Positions 31,931 to 40,988 of a DNA stretch of 51,613 nucleotides are shown piece by piece (position 1 is the first letter of the stretch; each line of letters opens with the position of its first letter). Made by a program: the position numbers and the translations under genes. This DNA comes from Candidatus Binatus sp. GTDB taxonomy: Bacteria > Desulfobacterota > Binatia > Binatales > Binataceae. The stretch spans positions 1 to 51,613 of the forward strand of contig NZ_JAUSKL010000101.1 of the NCBI RefSeq assembly GCF_030646925.1, in the 5' to 3' direction. The notes under the pieces were generated by a model that saw nothing but the letters and a program-made list of their open reading frames with translations, did not search any database and was not told where the DNA came from.

Positions 31931-32236
31931 CTATTCTATTTCCACGAAAATCTCGTTTCCTTCGACTTTGACTGGATATGTACGAAGCGGTTTGCTCGCG
32001 GGCAACATTAATACCTTGCCCGTCCGCAGGCAGAATCGCGCGCCGTGAAATGCGCACTCGACCGCGTCACCCTCGATATATCCCTCTGACAACGACGACT
32101 GCGCATGCGTGCAGGTATCGTCCACCGCGTAGTACTTGTCCCCCACCCTAAACATCGCGATCGGCGGAGTGCGCTCGAGCTTGATTGCGGCGCCGTCCGC
32201 CAGTTCATCGAGACCGCACACTCTTATTAAAGCCAT
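31931..32236 (-). CDS. Rieske-type [2Fe-2S] ferredoxin
   Basis: A 101-residue Rieske ferredoxin. Cluster ligands are C42 and H44 in D-D-T-C-T-H-A, and C61 and H64 in E-C-A-F-H-G. This is the BphA3/HcaC-type electron carrier that feeds ring-hydroxylating dioxygenases. No oxygenase alpha/beta subunit or reductase was found near it, so the partner is elsewhere or a monooxygenase. Co-directional with and 38 bases upstream of the dioxygenase gene. Confidence 0.92.
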   Translation of the reverse strand: MALIRVCGLDELADGAAIKLERTPPIAMFRVGDKYYAVDDTCTHAQSSLSEGYIEGDAVECAFHGARFCLRTGKVLMLPASKPLRTYPVKVEGNEIFVEIE

Positions 32237-32405
32237 ATCGCTAATGCACTTTCCGAACTGAGTAATCGACTGACTAATCTGAAATCGCGATCCTCTGCCG
32301 AGCGGCGAACCAGACCGGCGCTATCGATCGCCCGATAATCTATACCTTAGTCGCCGCGCAATCTCATCCCCCGAGCGGGAAGGTTGCCAAGCGTAGTCGC
32401 GACCC

Positions 32406-33500
32406 TTGAATCTCACGTTCGGAGCGAATACGCCGATCGCGCATCTGCGCAAGCTTCGCGACAGTGGCGACGCGACGGGATTTTCGCGCGCGCTATGGCA
32501 GGAATTCGTCGCGATGGGATGGGCCGGTATTCTCATTCCCGCGGAACATGGCGGACTCGGGCTCGGCCACGTCGAAGCCGGCGTTGTGATGGAGGAACTG
32601 GGACGTACGCTTACGCCCTCTCCGTTCCTCTCGACCGCGATTCTAGCCGCGACCGCGATCGCGCGCTTCGGCAGTGAGAAGCAGAAGCGCGATTTTCTGC
32701 CGCGGATCGCCGCCGGCGAATTGCTCGCGACGCTGGCCGTTGACGAGTCGTCGAAGCATCGCCCGGATAGAATCGCGCTTGCCGCCGACCGCGCCGCATC
32801 CGGTTACGCGCTCAAAGGCGCCAAAACTTTTGTTATCGACGGCCACGTCGCCGACTTGCTGATCGTCGCGGCCCGCACCTCTGGCGCGCCGGGCCAGACC
32901 GGCGGCGTCACGATGTTCGTCGTCGACCCGCACGCCAAGGGCGTCAAAGCCGAGCGCACGCCGATGGTCGATTCTCATAACGCCGCGAGGATCACATTCG
33001 ACAACGTCAGCGTTCCTGCCGATGCGATCCTGGGCAAGATCAACGACGGCTCCGATGCACTCGAAGGCATTCTCAATGTCGGTCGCGCCGCAATCGCGTC
33101 GGAACTTTTGGGCGCCGGCGAGGAAGCCTTTACGCGCACCGTGGGTTATTTCCGCGAGCGCAAGCAGTTCGGCCGGCTGATCGGCGAGTTCCAGGCGCTG
33201 CAGCATCGCGCGGCTCATCTCTATTGCGAACTGGAACTGACTCGATCTGCGGTGCTGAAAGCGCTGCATTCACTCGACGAATCTGTCGCAGCCTCGAGCG
33301 CGATCGTGTCGATCGCGAAAGCCAAAGCTGGCGCCACCGCGACGCTCACCGTCCAGGAAGCAGTGCAGATGCATGGTGGAATCGGGATGACCGACGAATT
33401 CGACGTCGGCCTTTTCATGAAGCGAGTGCGAGTCGGCCAGGAATTGTTCGGCGATACGAACTTCCACGCACACCGACTCGCAAGATTAAATCACTACTAA
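32406..33500 (+). CDS. Acyl-CoA dehydrogenase family protein; short N-terminus
   Basis: 364 residues from a TTG at 32406. Marks: G-W-A-G-I-L-I-P-A-E-H-G-G-L-G-L near 38-53, the F-V-I-D-G segment near 142-146, R-K-Q-F-G-R-L-I-G-E-F-Q-A-L-Q near 257-271, and Q-M-H-G-G-I-G-M-T near 328-336 near the C-terminus. FAD-dependent dehydrogenases of this family introduce a double bond into acyl-CoA. The usual opening helix (about 15-20 residues with E-E-Q motif) is missing, and an in-frame TAG lies just upstream (32394-32396), so the gene may be N-terminally eroded or start differently. Divergent from the ferredoxin gene. Confidence 0.85.
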   Translation: MNLTFGANTPIAHLRKLRDSGDATGFSRALWQEFVAMGWAGILIPAEHGGLGLGHVEAGVVMEELGRTLTPSPFLSTAILAATAIARFGSEKQKRDFLPRIAAGELLATLAVDESSKHRPDRIALAADRAASGYALKGAKTFVIDGHVADLLIVAARTSGAPGQTGGVTMFVVDPHAKGVKAERTPMVDSHNAARITFDNVSVPADAILGKINDGSDALEGILNVGRAAIASELLGAGEEAFTRTVGYFRERKQFGRLIGEFQALQHRAAHLYCELELTRSAVLKALHSLDESVAASSAIVSIAKAKAGATATLTVQEAVQMHGGIGMTDEFDVGLFMKRVRVGQELFGDTNFHAHRLARLNHY

Positions 33501-33542
33501 CGCCTCGCGCCGATTCGACGCTAGCTGCCGCGGTTCGGAGAG

Positions 33543-34058
33543 CTATTCGCGAACGCGCGGAGCCTTCAATCCTTCGTAATGCAGGCTCATCGCGCCGATT
33601 CCGGCCGCCACGTTCAATCCGCTCTGACCTTCAAACGATACCGGCTGCAGCGCGATCGAATTGTGGAAACCGCCTAGCAGTACGTTCGCGCCCGCACCCG
33701 CACCCAAAGTCAGGCTCGCACTCGCGCCCGCATAGTTGCCGTCGAGCGCGCCGGCATTAATGTCCCTGGTTGGCGCGGCGACTGCCCACAAGATCACCGC
33801 CGACGAGAGATACCCAATGTCGGCGCCAAACTTCGATATCGAGCCCGAGTAGTACTCCGTGCGCCCCCCGTTCGACGAATAGGTGCATCGGATCTTTCGC
33901 GACGACCCGATAATAAAGCCCCATCCTGCCGCTTCGTGACAGGTTAGATAACCGGTCTTGACCGTTACGTTGTGTTCCTCCGCATAGGCAGGCGCCATCG
34001 AGGCTCCTACAGTGACCAAAAGGACCAGCGCTACAAGTGCAGGGTTTTTGAGACTCAT
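33543..34058 (-). CDS. DUF992 family secreted protein
   Basis: The ATG at 34058, preceded by a purine-rich aaagaggaaac, gives 171 residues with a signal peptide ending A-P-A-Y-A near residue 28. The mature part has the DUF992 signature: G-Y-L-T-C near 36-40, G-W-G-F-I-I-G-S-S near 45-53, I-S-K-F-G-A-D-I-G-Y near 73-82, and the glycine-rich G-A-N-V-L-L-G-G-F, ending with G-Q-S-G-L-N-V-A-A-G-I. DUF992 proteins are small exported proteins of unknown function. The family is best known from Alphaproteobacteria, so transfer is possible. Convergent with the acyl-CoA dehydrogenase gene. Confidence 0.88.
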   Translation of the reverse strand: MSLKNPALVALVLLVTVGASMAPAYAEEHNVTVKTGYLTCHEAAGWGFIIGSSRKIRCTYSSNGGRTEYYSGSISKFGADIGYLSSAVILWAVAAPTRDINAGALDGNYAGASASLTLGAGAGANVLLGGFHNSIALQPVSFEGQSGLNVAAGIGAMSLHYEGLKAPRVRE

Positions 34059-34402
34059 GTTTCCTCTTTGAAGGTTAGGCAAGCGTCTGAACGATCTTAA
34101 GAGCAGGTCGGGGATTAAAGTCAAGGATTGAGTAAAGGCTCCTTATCGCCGATAGAAGCACGAAGCAGGCCATTCGCATTCATCCGCGGATACCTTGTCT
34201 TATCGGGTCTTATACGGATGACGTCGCCTATCGTTTGGGTGTTTGGGAAGGTAATTACCGAACATTACGTGGTTTAGTTCCATACTCGTAAGCTTTGTTG
34301 GACAGAAATCGTAAGTATAGGTCATGGCACAATGATTGCTGATTCGATAGCATAAAGTGGCTTTCCACGCCGCATATATCTCGACTTTTGTAGGAGTTAC
34401 AA
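34059..34402. other. Divergent intergenic region before the CsbD-like gene
   Basis: 344 bases that separate the DUF992 and CsbD-like genes and are richer in A and T than the flanks. No credible coding sequence was found. It must contain promoters for both divergent genes, but no convincing -35/-10 pair could be fixed by eye. Ribosome sites are visible at both ends (aagaggaa on the minus side, taggagttac on the plus side). Confidence 0.5.
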
Positions 34403-34573
34403 ATGGCAGACGGAAAAGCTGAAGAAATCAAAGGCCGCATCAAGGAAGCTGCCGGCGATCTAATGGACAATCAGGACCTGAAGGATTCTGGCCGGCTCGA
34501 CAAGGCCTCTGGCAAGATTAAGCAAGCGGTCGAGAAGGGAGTCGACAAGGTGAAGGATGCTCTCAAGAAGTAA
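34403..34573 (+). CDS. CsbD-like general stress protein
   Basis: A 56-residue hydrophilic protein beginning M-A-D-G-K-A-E-E-I-K-G-R-I-K-E-A-A-G and continuing G-R-L-D-K-A-S-G-K-I-K-Q. The K-G-x-x-K-E-x-x-G repeat is diagnostic of CsbD. CsbD proteins are stress-induced in many bacteria and are among the most abundant small proteins; their mechanism is unknown. A strong Shine-Dalgarno (taggag) lies 6 bases before the ATG, and a strong terminator follows, so it is a monocistronic unit. Confidence 0.93.
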   Translation: MADGKAEEIKGRIKEAAGDLMDNQDLKDSGRLDKASGKIKQAVEKGVDKVKDALKK

Positions 34574-34597
34574 GCACTAGTCGATTCCCGCGATAGA

Positions 34598-34630
34598 AGA
34601 CGGCGCCCGGATGGCGCCGTCTTTTCGTTT
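34598..34630 (+). terminator. Rho-independent terminator after the CsbD-like gene
   Basis: A perfect 10-bp stem (agacggcgcc / ggcgccgtct) with loop cggat is followed by tttcgttt. It lies 24 bases after the stop at 34573. Confidence 0.88.
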
Positions 34631-34923
34631 ATTGGTCCTTAAGAACCGCGCAGTCCTGCTTCTAACTCTGCTATCGTCAAGTAACACCTTTGTGAGCTAA
34701 CTGCTCGGCCATACTTCTTAAGTCCTGAGCGCTCATGCCTTCGGTTGTCTTGAGCGGAGGCTGGAGCGCCCTCTCCCGTGACGTAACGGGAGAGGTATAG
34801 GACAAAGAGCCGGGATTCTTCGGCTGCGCTCGGAATGACAGAATTAAAAATCTGCAACGAAGAAGGTTGCTCGGCTACGAGAAGGTTTAAAAATTCGAAC
34901 CAGGCCGTATCACAGCCGCGCGA
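34631..34923. other. Intergenic region with repeat remnants downstream of rbfA
   Basis: 293 bases between the CsbD terminator and the end of rbfA. No gene was found. It contains the family B hairpin (34770-34795) and a degraded dispersed element at about 34811-34842 (gccgggattcttcggctgcg, then ctcggaatgaca). No clear terminator was seen for the rbfA transcript. Confidence 0.55.
34770..34795. repeat. Family B hairpin repeat, copy 1
   Basis: A 26-base inverted repeat with arms cctctcccgt / acgggagagg and a 6-base loop. Exactly the same arms and loop length recur at 43786-43811. Intergenic in both places. Confidence 0.75.
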
Positions 34924-35271
34924 CTACTTCGGGGCAGCGCCTTTCAGCAGCGCGTCGATTCGCGCGGCGCGCTCGAGCCCTGGATCGAATTCGAAGACCA
35001 GTTCCGGAGTGTAGCGCAGCCCGAGCGCCTTGCCCATCTGGCGCCGGATAAATCCCGCGGCGCTCTTGAAGCCCGCGATCGCCTCCGCCGCGCGCACCGA
35101 GCCCTCGAGATGCGAGAAGTACACGCGCCCGTGGCGGAGATCGTCGTCCATCTTGACGCCGGTGAGCGTGATTCCGCGGAGCCTCGGATCGCGCAAATCC
35201 TTAATCAGCAGCTCGGACATCTCCCTGAGCACTGCTTCGCCGACGCGTTCGGATCTCCGTCCTTCAGCCAC
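34924..35271 (-). CDS. rbfA: Ribosome-binding factor A
   Basis: A 115-residue protein with the KH-like RbfA fold: R-R-S-E-R-V-G-E-A-V-L-R-E near 5-17, I-K-D-L-R-D-P-R-L near 23-31, V-Y-F-S-H-L-E-G near 50-57, the F-I-R-R-Q-M-G-K-A-L-G-L-R-Y-T-P-E-L segment near 74-91, and the C-terminal I-D-A-L-L. RbfA assists 30S maturation around the 16S 5' end. It is the last gene of the rimP operon here, 58 bases after the DUF503 gene. truB and rpsO, often next, are not in this window. Confidence 0.95.
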   Translation of the reverse strand: MAEGRRSERVGEAVLREMSELLIKDLRDPRLRGITLTGVKMDDDLRHGRVYFSHLEGSVRAAEAIAGFKSAAGFIRRQMGKALGLRYTPELVFEFDPGLERAARIDALLKGAAPK

Positions 35272-35329
35272 TTTATCTTCACTGACGAGACGAGCGTTCG
35301 CGACGCGCAGATCGCGCCCGCCGCGTTGC

Positions 35330-35617
35330 TCAATAGTTGGTAATCTCGAGCCACTCTTCGCCGAGCGGCGCCATCGCGAGCGAATCGATAAAGTTCACGA
35401 CTTCGCGTAGCGCCTGGTCCACGAATGCGCGATCGTTGCCAACCTGGCAAATTCCCAACTCGGCGCGCTGCCACATGTCATGGCCGTCCGACTCGGCGAT
35501 CGAGACGTTGAACTTGTTGCGCACGCGCGCCTTGATCGCGCGCAGCACCTGACGTTTGCCCTTTAGCGAATGGTTCTCCGGCAGAAACAAGGTCAGCCGC
35601 ATGACGCCGACGACCAT
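35330..35617 (-). CDS. DUF503 family protein
   Basis: The ATG at 35617 (MVVGVMRL) gives 95 residues, the usual length; a TTG at 35635 would add six. The family opening M-V-V-G-V-M-R-L-T-L-F-L-P-E-N-H-S-L-K-G is plain and is followed by K-R-Q-V-L-R near 21-26 and the central N-V-S-I-A-E near 37-42. DUF503 proteins are small and of unknown function, often found next to rbfA and infB. Located between infB and rbfA in the operon. Confidence 0.9.
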   Translation of the reverse strand: MVVGVMRLTLFLPENHSLKGKRQVLRAIKARVRNKFNVSIAESDGHDMWQRAELGICQVGNDRAFVDQALREVVNFIDSLAMAPLGEEWLEITNY

Positions 35618-35668
35618 GATTGCAATCTCCACCAACCCGCCCGCGCCTGCGCCACGGGCATCGGCCGC

Positions 35669-38599
35669 TCAAGTCTGCAGTTGCTTCTCGACCGCCGCCT
35701 GCCCGCGCACCGTCTGCGGCCTGGGCGCCTCGAGCTTGCGCAGAATCGCTTCCATCTCGAAGGCCTCGATAATGTCGCCCGGCTTCACGTCGTTGAAATT
35801 TTCGAGCGCGACACCGCATTCGTAACCCGCGGCCACTTCGCGCGCATCGTCCTTGAACCGCTTGAGCGACGCGAGCTTGCCTTCCCAGACCTGGCGGCCG
35901 TCGCGCACCAGTCGCGAACGCGCGCTGCGCACGAGCTTGCCGTCGAGCACCATCGCGCCGGCGACGGTCGCACCCGGCACGTTGAAGGTCTTGCGCACTT
36001 CGGCGCGGCCGAGCGACTTCTCGCGATATGTCGGCGCGAGCAAACCTTCCATCGCCTCGCGCATGTCGTTGATCGCTTCGTAGATGACCGTATAGAGGCG
36101 AATCTCGACGCCTTCCTTTTCCGCCAGCGCGGCGGCCTTGGGCTCCGGCCGGATATTGAAGCCGATCACGATTCCCTTCGACGCCGACGCGAGCGTCACG
36201 TCGGTTTCGGAAATCGCGCCCGCCGACTGATGGATCACTTCGAGCTTGACCTCGGGCGTCGATAGCCGCTGCAGCGAGTCGGCCAACGCCTCGACCGAGC
36301 CCTGCACGTCGCCCTTCAAGATGACCTTGAGTTCCTTCACTTCGCCGGCCGCCATCCGCTGGCTCAAATCCTCGAGCGAGATGCGGCTGGTCTTGGCGAG
36401 TTCGCCCTCGCGCTGCTTGGTGCGCCGATACTCGGCGACCTGGCGCGCCTTGGATTCCTCGACGACGCAAGTAAACACGGTGCCCGGCTCGGGCACGTTC
36501 GACAGCCCGAAGATTTCGACCGGCGTGGACGGCCCCGCTTCCGCGAGCCGTTGGCCGAGGTGATTCTGCATCGCGCGCACGCGTCCGTACGACGTGCCGC
36601 TGACGAACGCATCGCCCTGATGGAGGGTGCCTTCCTGCACCAGCACCGTCGCGACCGGTCCGCGTCCGCGATCGAGCTGCGATTCGACTATCGTGCCGCG
36701 CGCCGGACGATTCGGATTCGCTTTCAGGTCCATCACGTCGGCCTGCAAGAGCACCATCTCGAGCAATCGATCGATTCCTTCACTGGTGCGCGCCGAAACC
36801 GGCACGGTGATCGTGTCGCCGCCGTAATCCTCCGGCACCAGTCCAATCTCCGTCAGCCGCTGCTTGACGCGATCGAGGTTGGCGTCGGGCAAATCGATCT
36901 TGTTGATCGCGACGATAATCGGTACCTTGGCCGCGCGCGCGTGAGCCACCGCTTCCTGCGTCTGCGGCATCACGCCTTCGTTGGCGGCGACCACCAGGAT
37001 GACGATGTCGGTGACCTTCGCGCCGCGCGCGCGCATCGCAGTGAACGCCTCATGGCCCGGCGTATCGACGAATGCGATCTTGCGCCCGTTCGATTCGACG
37101 GTGTAGGCGCCGATGTGCTGCGTGATTCCGCCGAACTCGCGCGCCGTCACGTTGGTGTGGCGGATCGCATCGAGCAGCGACGTCTTGCCGTGATCGACGT
37201 GGCCCATCACCGTGACGACCGGCGGACGCGTCACGCTTTCGCCGGCAGCGACTTCCTCGGTGGTCTCCTCGATCGCGGATTCCGCGTCGAACGACACGTT
37301 CTCGACGCTGTAACCGAACTCGCTCGCGAGCAGCGTCGCGGTATCGACATCGAGCGTCTGATTGAGCGTCGCCATCTGGCCAAGTTCCATCAATTTCTTG
37401 ATCAGGTCGCCAGCCTTGACGCCCATGCTGCGGCCGAGATCGCCGACCGTCACGCCTTCGGTGATTCGCACGACGCGCTTCGACGCTCGCGGCGTCGTGA
37501 TTTCGGTTTTGCGCTGTTCCTTGCCGGGTAGCGCGCGGCGCTTCTTCGGCACGCGCAGTCCGCGCATCTCGCGCTCGGCGGCGAGGTCGGTGCTGCCCTT
37601 CTTGACGACTTTCTTTTTCTTGATCCCGCGACCGCCGCCCGGTTTGGCTGCCTGATCGGGCGGAAGCTGCGGCATCCCGTCAGCCGGCGCTTGCGGAGCT
37701 TGCTGCTGAGTCGCGAAGCGTCCGGTAAGGCCAGGACGCGAAGCCGGCGGACCGCCCGGACGACTCGGCGCCATTGCCGGACGCACCGGCGCTTTTGGCC
37801 TCAAATCGATCCTGCCGAGAACCTTGGGCCCCTTCTGGCCATCGTCAAGCGTCGGGCCGGATTGCGACCCGCGCGTAAGATTGATCGTGCTGCGCGCCGG
37901 CAGTTCCGCGGTCCGCACCCGATCGGTGCGATAGCCAAAGCGTGACGACGGCGCCGCAGGCGCCTGCGGTTCGGGAGGAGCGGCGGGCGCCAGAGCTTCA
38001 ACGACTGGCCGCGCCTCGGGCTCCGTAACGATCACGGGTTCTGGCTCGGGCTCCGGTAGAGGCTCCACGTAATGCTTCATCGCTTCCGCTTGCGATTCGA
38101 TTTCAGGCTCGGCGGGCCGGCTCTCTGCCGGCAAGGCAGCCTCGCTCGCGGACGCGGATTCCGCCGCCTGAATCGCCGGTTTCGTTCCCGGCTCGGGCTC
38201 GACAAAAATCGGCGCTTCGAGCGCGGGCTCCGGCGCCTCGTCCAGGAACGGCGACACGAACGATTCGTCGCTCTGGTTCTCGACTTCGAAATGAAACGGC
38301 GCCTCGGCATTCGCCGCGGATTGCCCGGGCTCCGTATGCCGCCGGCGCATCACCGTTGCGGTCAGCCGCTTCTCGAGAATTTTGCCGGTGCTGGTCTCGA
38401 GCACCGTCTCGCGCCGCAGGATGGTCGCGCGATGCGCCTGTTCGTCGAGGTCGGCCTTCAGCCGATCCGCCTCTTCAGGAGAGAGCAGACTCGACTCCGT
38501 GGGACCGTGTCCGAGCTTAAGCCGTGCACTCGAAGCGAGTAGTTCCTCGACCGAGTGTCCCCAATCAGCGGCCAGTGTTTTGATCCGCTTTCGCGCCAT
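35669..38599 (-). CDS. infB: Translation initiation factor IF-2
   Basis: A 976-residue IF-2. The first 330 residues are a long Pro/Ala/Glu-rich, low-complexity region with repeated P-E-P-E stretches. A basic patch at 327-336 (K-K-K-K-V-V-K-K) leads to an IF2_N domain near 375-430. The G domain has G1 G-H-V-D-H-G-K-T at 466-473, G3 D-T-P-G-H at 512-516, and N-K-I-D at 566-569. The C-terminal domains 2-3 follow. IF-2 delivers fMet-tRNA to the 30S subunit and promotes subunit joining. Next to ylxR upstream (10 bases) and DUF503 downstream, the standard order. Confidence 0.97.
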   Translation of the reverse strand: MARKRIKTLAADWGHSVEELLASSARLKLGHGPTESSLLSPEEADRLKADLDEQAHRATILRRETVLETSTGKILEKRLTATVMRRRHTEPGQSAANAEAPFHFEVENQSDESFVSPFLDEAPEPALEAPIFVEPEPGTKPAIQAAESASASEAALPAESRPAEPEIESQAEAMKHYVEPLPEPEPEPVIVTEPEARPVVEALAPAAPPEPQAPAAPSSRFGYRTDRVRTAELPARSTINLTRGSQSGPTLDDGQKGPKVLGRIDLRPKAPVRPAMAPSRPGGPPASRPGLTGRFATQQQAPQAPADGMPQLPPDQAAKPGGGRGIKKKKVVKKGSTDLAAEREMRGLRVPKKRRALPGKEQRKTEITTPRASKRVVRITEGVTVGDLGRSMGVKAGDLIKKLMELGQMATLNQTLDVDTATLLASEFGYSVENVSFDAESAIEETTEEVAAGESVTRPPVVTVMGHVDHGKTSLLDAIRHTNVTAREFGGITQHIGAYTVESNGRKIAFVDTPGHEAFTAMRARGAKVTDIVILVVAANEGVMPQTQEAVAHARAAKVPIIVAINKIDLPDANLDRVKQRLTEIGLVPEDYGGDTITVPVSARTSEGIDRLLEMVLLQADVMDLKANPNRPARGTIVESQLDRGRGPVATVLVQEGTLHQGDAFVSGTSYGRVRAMQNHLGQRLAEAGPSTPVEIFGLSNVPEPGTVFTCVVEESKARQVAEYRRTKQREGELAKTSRISLEDLSQRMAAGEVKELKVILKGDVQGSVEALADSLQRLSTPEVKLEVIHQSAGAISETDVTLASASKGIVIGFNIRPEPKAAALAEKEGVEIRLYTVIYEAINDMREAMEGLLAPTYREKSLGRAEVRKTFNVPGATVAGAMVLDGKLVRSARSRLVRDGRQVWEGKLASLKRFKDDAREVAAGYECGVALENFNDVKPGDIIEAFEMEAILRKLEAPRPQTVRGQAAVEKQLQT

Positions 38600-38609
38600 T
38601 CTGTTTATG

Positions 38610-38903
38610 CTATTCGACCTTTGTGCTTCTATCCAGAGTAAGTTTAACTGCTTCTGCGATCCTGAGCCGCTCGCCGCGATCGATTCTCCGTCTTAGCGAG
38701 CTAAACACCTTTACCTTAGTATATACTAATTGGAGCGCGCATTCATTCGTGCGATGCAAATATGCGCCCCGCCCCGCTCGCTTCCCCTCGCAATCCGCCA
38801 CGACGCTGTCTTCCACCAACGCGATTCGAACCATCGCGGCTTTCGCATCCTTCTTCATGCATCCGATACAGGTGCGCTCTACCTTATGACTTTCCTCCGG
38901 CAT
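38610..38903 (-). CDS. YlxR-type RNA-binding protein (DUF448)
   Basis: From the ATG at 38903, 97 residues; a second ATG at 38924 would lengthen it by seven and increase the overlap with nusA. The signature is R-T-C-I-G-C-M-K-K near 9-17, followed by R-G-A-Y-L-H-R near 45-51 and the positively charged C-terminal helices. YlxR is a small RNA-binding protein encoded between nusA and infB in most bacteria; a regulatory role has been proposed. The start overlaps the nusA stop by 20 bases, and infB follows after 10 bases. Confidence 0.93.
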   Translation of the reverse strand: MPEESHKVERTCIGCMKKDAKAAMVRIALVEDSVVADCEGKRAGRGAYLHRTNECALQLVYTKVKVFSSLRRRIDRGERLRIAEAVKLTLDRSTKVE

Positions 38904-40314
38904 CTTCCGCTTTTTCTCCGGCATCGTGATCCGCCTCGGACAACTCAGGCGCCGCGATCGCCGACGTTTCTGCTTCCTCCGGCTCCCCGGCAGTCGCGCC
39001 TTCGACTGTCGAGGCCGTGTCCGCCGCGGCCGCCGCCGCCAGCGCCGCAGCCTGCGCCTTGGCTTCTGCCTGCAACTTCTTGTTCGCGACGTGCTCGCGC
39101 GCCGCGTTGATTATCTGCTGCGCCCGCTCCGCGCTGATTCCCTCGACGTCGAAGGCGTTCTCGTCGGCCTCCGCTAGTTGCTCCGCCGATCGGAATCCCC
39201 ACTGGTAGAGCAACTCCGCGTTGATATCGCCGATGCTCGGTATCGCGTTCAGCGACGCGCGCGCCGATCGCGCTTCTTCCTCCGCTTCGGCCTCGCTCCG
39301 CACGTCGAGTTTCCATCCGGTGAGGCGATGGGCGAGCCGCACGTTCTGGCCGCGCTTGCCGATCGCGAGCGATAGCTGATCGTCGGGCACGATCACTTCC
39401 ATCGCATGTTCGTCCTCGTCGATGATCACTTTCGATACCTTGGCCGGCGCGAGCGCGCGGCATACCAGCTCCGCCTGATCGTCGGTCCACGGCACGATGT
39501 CGATTTTTTCGCCGCGCAGCTCCTGCACCACCGATTGTACGCGGGTGCCTTTCATCCCGACGCATGCGCCGACCGCATCAACGTCCGAGTCCTTCGAATG
39601 GACCGCGACCTTGGCGCGGCCGCCCGGCTCGCGTGCGCTCTGCCGAATCTCAACGATGCCTTCGTAGATCTCCGGGACTTCCTGCTCGAACAGCTTCATC
39701 AGGAAATCGGTCGAGGTGCGCGAGAGGATGATCGCGAGCCCTTTTTCAGAGAGATCGACGTCCAGGATCAGCGCGCGAATGCGATCGCCCTGCCGATAGC
39801 GCTCGTGCGGAATCTGTTCCTTCTCCGGCAAGATCGCCTCGGTGCGCCCGAGATTGACGATCATGTTCTTGCGCTCGAAGCGCTGCACGATGCCCGAGAC
39901 GACTTCCTGCTTGCGATCCTTGAACTCGTTGAAGATCTGCTTGCGTTCGGCGTCACGGATATGCTGGATGAGATTCTGCTTGGCCGCCTGCGCCGCGATT
40001 CGGCCCATCGTGGCCGTGTCCAGCTTGATCAAGATTTCGTCGCCGACTTCCGCTTCCGGATCGTACTTGGCGCGCGCCTCTTTGACGTCTGCTTCCGACG
40101 CCGCATTGTTCACCTTCTCGACGACGGTTTTGATTTCGAACAACTCGATCTCGCCGATATCCGGATTGAAGCGAGACTCGATATTGCGGTCGGGGCCGAA
40201 CGTGCGCCGCGCCGCCGAATGCATCATCTCCTCGACCGCGTTAATCACGATCGTCTTATCGATGCCCTTTTCCTTGGAGACCTGTTCGATTACCCGGTTC
40301 AGATCAACCTGCAT
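38884..40314 (-). CDS. nusA: Transcription termination/antitermination factor NusA
   Basis: A 476-residue NusA. The N-terminal domain has V-I-E-Q-V-S-K-E-K-G-I-D-K near 8-20. S1-like I-V-Q-R-F-E-R near 143-149 and KH1/KH2 segments (V-G-A-C-V-G-M-K-G-T-R near 248-258, and L-A-I-G-K-R-G-Q-N-V-R-L-A near 317-329) follow. A helix-hairpin-helix-like part (I-P-S-I-G-D-I-N-A-E-L-L) and an Ala/Glu-rich tail of about 60 residues end the chain. NusA modulates RNA polymerase pausing, termination and antitermination. In this operon it may act on its own leader, which has a terminator-like switch. Confidence 0.96.
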   Translation of the reverse strand: MQVDLNRVIEQVSKEKGIDKTIVINAVEEMMHSAARRTFGPDRNIESRFNPDIGEIELFEIKTVVEKVNNAASEADVKEARAKYDPEAEVGDEILIKLDTATMGRIAAQAAKQNLIQHIRDAERKQIFNEFKDRKQEVVSGIVQRFERKNMIVNLGRTEAILPEKEQIPHERYRQGDRIRALILDVDLSEKGLAIILSRTSTDFLMKLFEQEVPEIYEGIVEIRQSAREPGGRAKVAVHSKDSDVDAVGACVGMKGTRVQSVVQELRGEKIDIVPWTDDQAELVCRALAPAKVSKVIIDEDEHAMEVIVPDDQLSLAIGKRGQNVRLAHRLTGWKLDVRSEAEAEEEARSARASLNAIPSIGDINAELLYQWGFRSAEQLAEADENAFDVEGISAERAQQIINAAREHVANKKLQAEAKAQAAALAAAAAADTASTVEGATAGEPEEAETSAIAAPELSEADHDAGEKAEDAGGKS

Positions 40315-40401
40315 ACCGCCTCCCCGGGGCGCGAAACTCGCTCCGCGCCAAAAGCTTTCTTCATCGGCGGTATCGCAGTGCTCAAAAATCGAACCGCCTC
40401 G

Positions 40402-40893
40402 CTATTCGCCTTTGTCAAAATCGTATTCGTAATTCGCTCCCGCGATCTCGTCGAAACTAAATGATTGACGTTTTCTGCTGACCTCATCTTCAACTTCAAT
40501 TCCAGCCGCGCTCACCGCCTCGAGCCGGCCGATAAACGACTTCTGCCCCTCGCGCGCGCGATGCGTCCTCACTTTCACCCGCCGCCCGCGGCACGCCTCG
40601 AAATGCTCGAGCTTCCGAAGCGGCCGGTTCACTCCCGGCGACGACACCTCCAGCGTGTAGCGCCCCTCGACCGGATCGTACACGTCGAGCAAGTCGCCCA
40701 GCTTCGGACTCAGCTTCTCGAGGTCGCTGAGCGCGATTCCGCGCCCCGGCTTGTCCACCAGGAGCCGCAGTAGCGAGTTGCGCGTCCCGTGGCGATAATC
40801 CACCGACACCAACTCATAGCCCTCGCGCTCGATGTGCGGTTCCAGCAATCCCGCCACCTTCTCCGCGACCGGATGAAGCGTCAGCACCCCCAT
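40402..40893 (-). CDS. rimP: Ribosome maturation factor RimP
   Basis: A 163-residue RimP. Recognisable parts are E-R-E-G-Y-E-L-V-S-V-D-Y near 22-33, R-L-L-V-D-K near 43-48, Y-T-L-E-V-S-S-P-G-V-N-R-P-L near 78-91, and G-R-R-V-K-V-R near 102-108. It assists 30S assembly. The ATG at 40893 follows a strong Shine-Dalgarno (gggaggaggtgag). It is the first gene of the rimP-nusA-ylxR-infB-DUF503-rbfA operon and lies 71 bases after a terminator-like hairpin; nusA starts 87 bases downstream. Confidence 0.95.
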   Translation of the reverse strand: MGVLTLHPVAEKVAGLLEPHIEREGYELVSVDYRHGTRNSLLRLLVDKPGRGIALSDLEKLSPKLGDLLDVYDPVEGRYTLEVSSPGVNRPLRKLEHFEACRGRRVKVRTHRAREGQKSFIGRLEAVSAAGIEVEDEVSRKRQSFSFDEIAGANYEYDFDKGE

Positions 40894-40962
40894 CGGTACT
40901 CACCTCCTCCCATTCCGCGCGGCCAAATCCGCTCAATATTCGGGGTCACTTCGGCGACGCCA

Positions 40963-40988
40963 ACAAAAAAGTGGGCACGCGCCCACTT
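40963..40988 (-). terminator. Intrinsic terminator/attenuator in the rimP leader
   Basis: On the minus strand an 8-bp stem (aagtgggc / gcccactt, loop gcgt; bases 40969-40988) is followed by a run of T (minus strand 40970-40965). It sits 71 bases upstream of the rimP start. Its first strand is also perfectly complementary to a segment at 41107-41117, giving two mutually exclusive structures. Confidence 0.8.

Noticed and set aside
35478-36470. Long minus-strand frame overlapping infB
   Set aside because: A different frame of the infB coding region; it is unusually rich in Arg and Gly and matches no family.
39406-40464. Long plus-strand open frame opposite nusA and rimP
   Set aside because: Antisense to well recognised nusA/rimP coding sequence; composition is a shadow.
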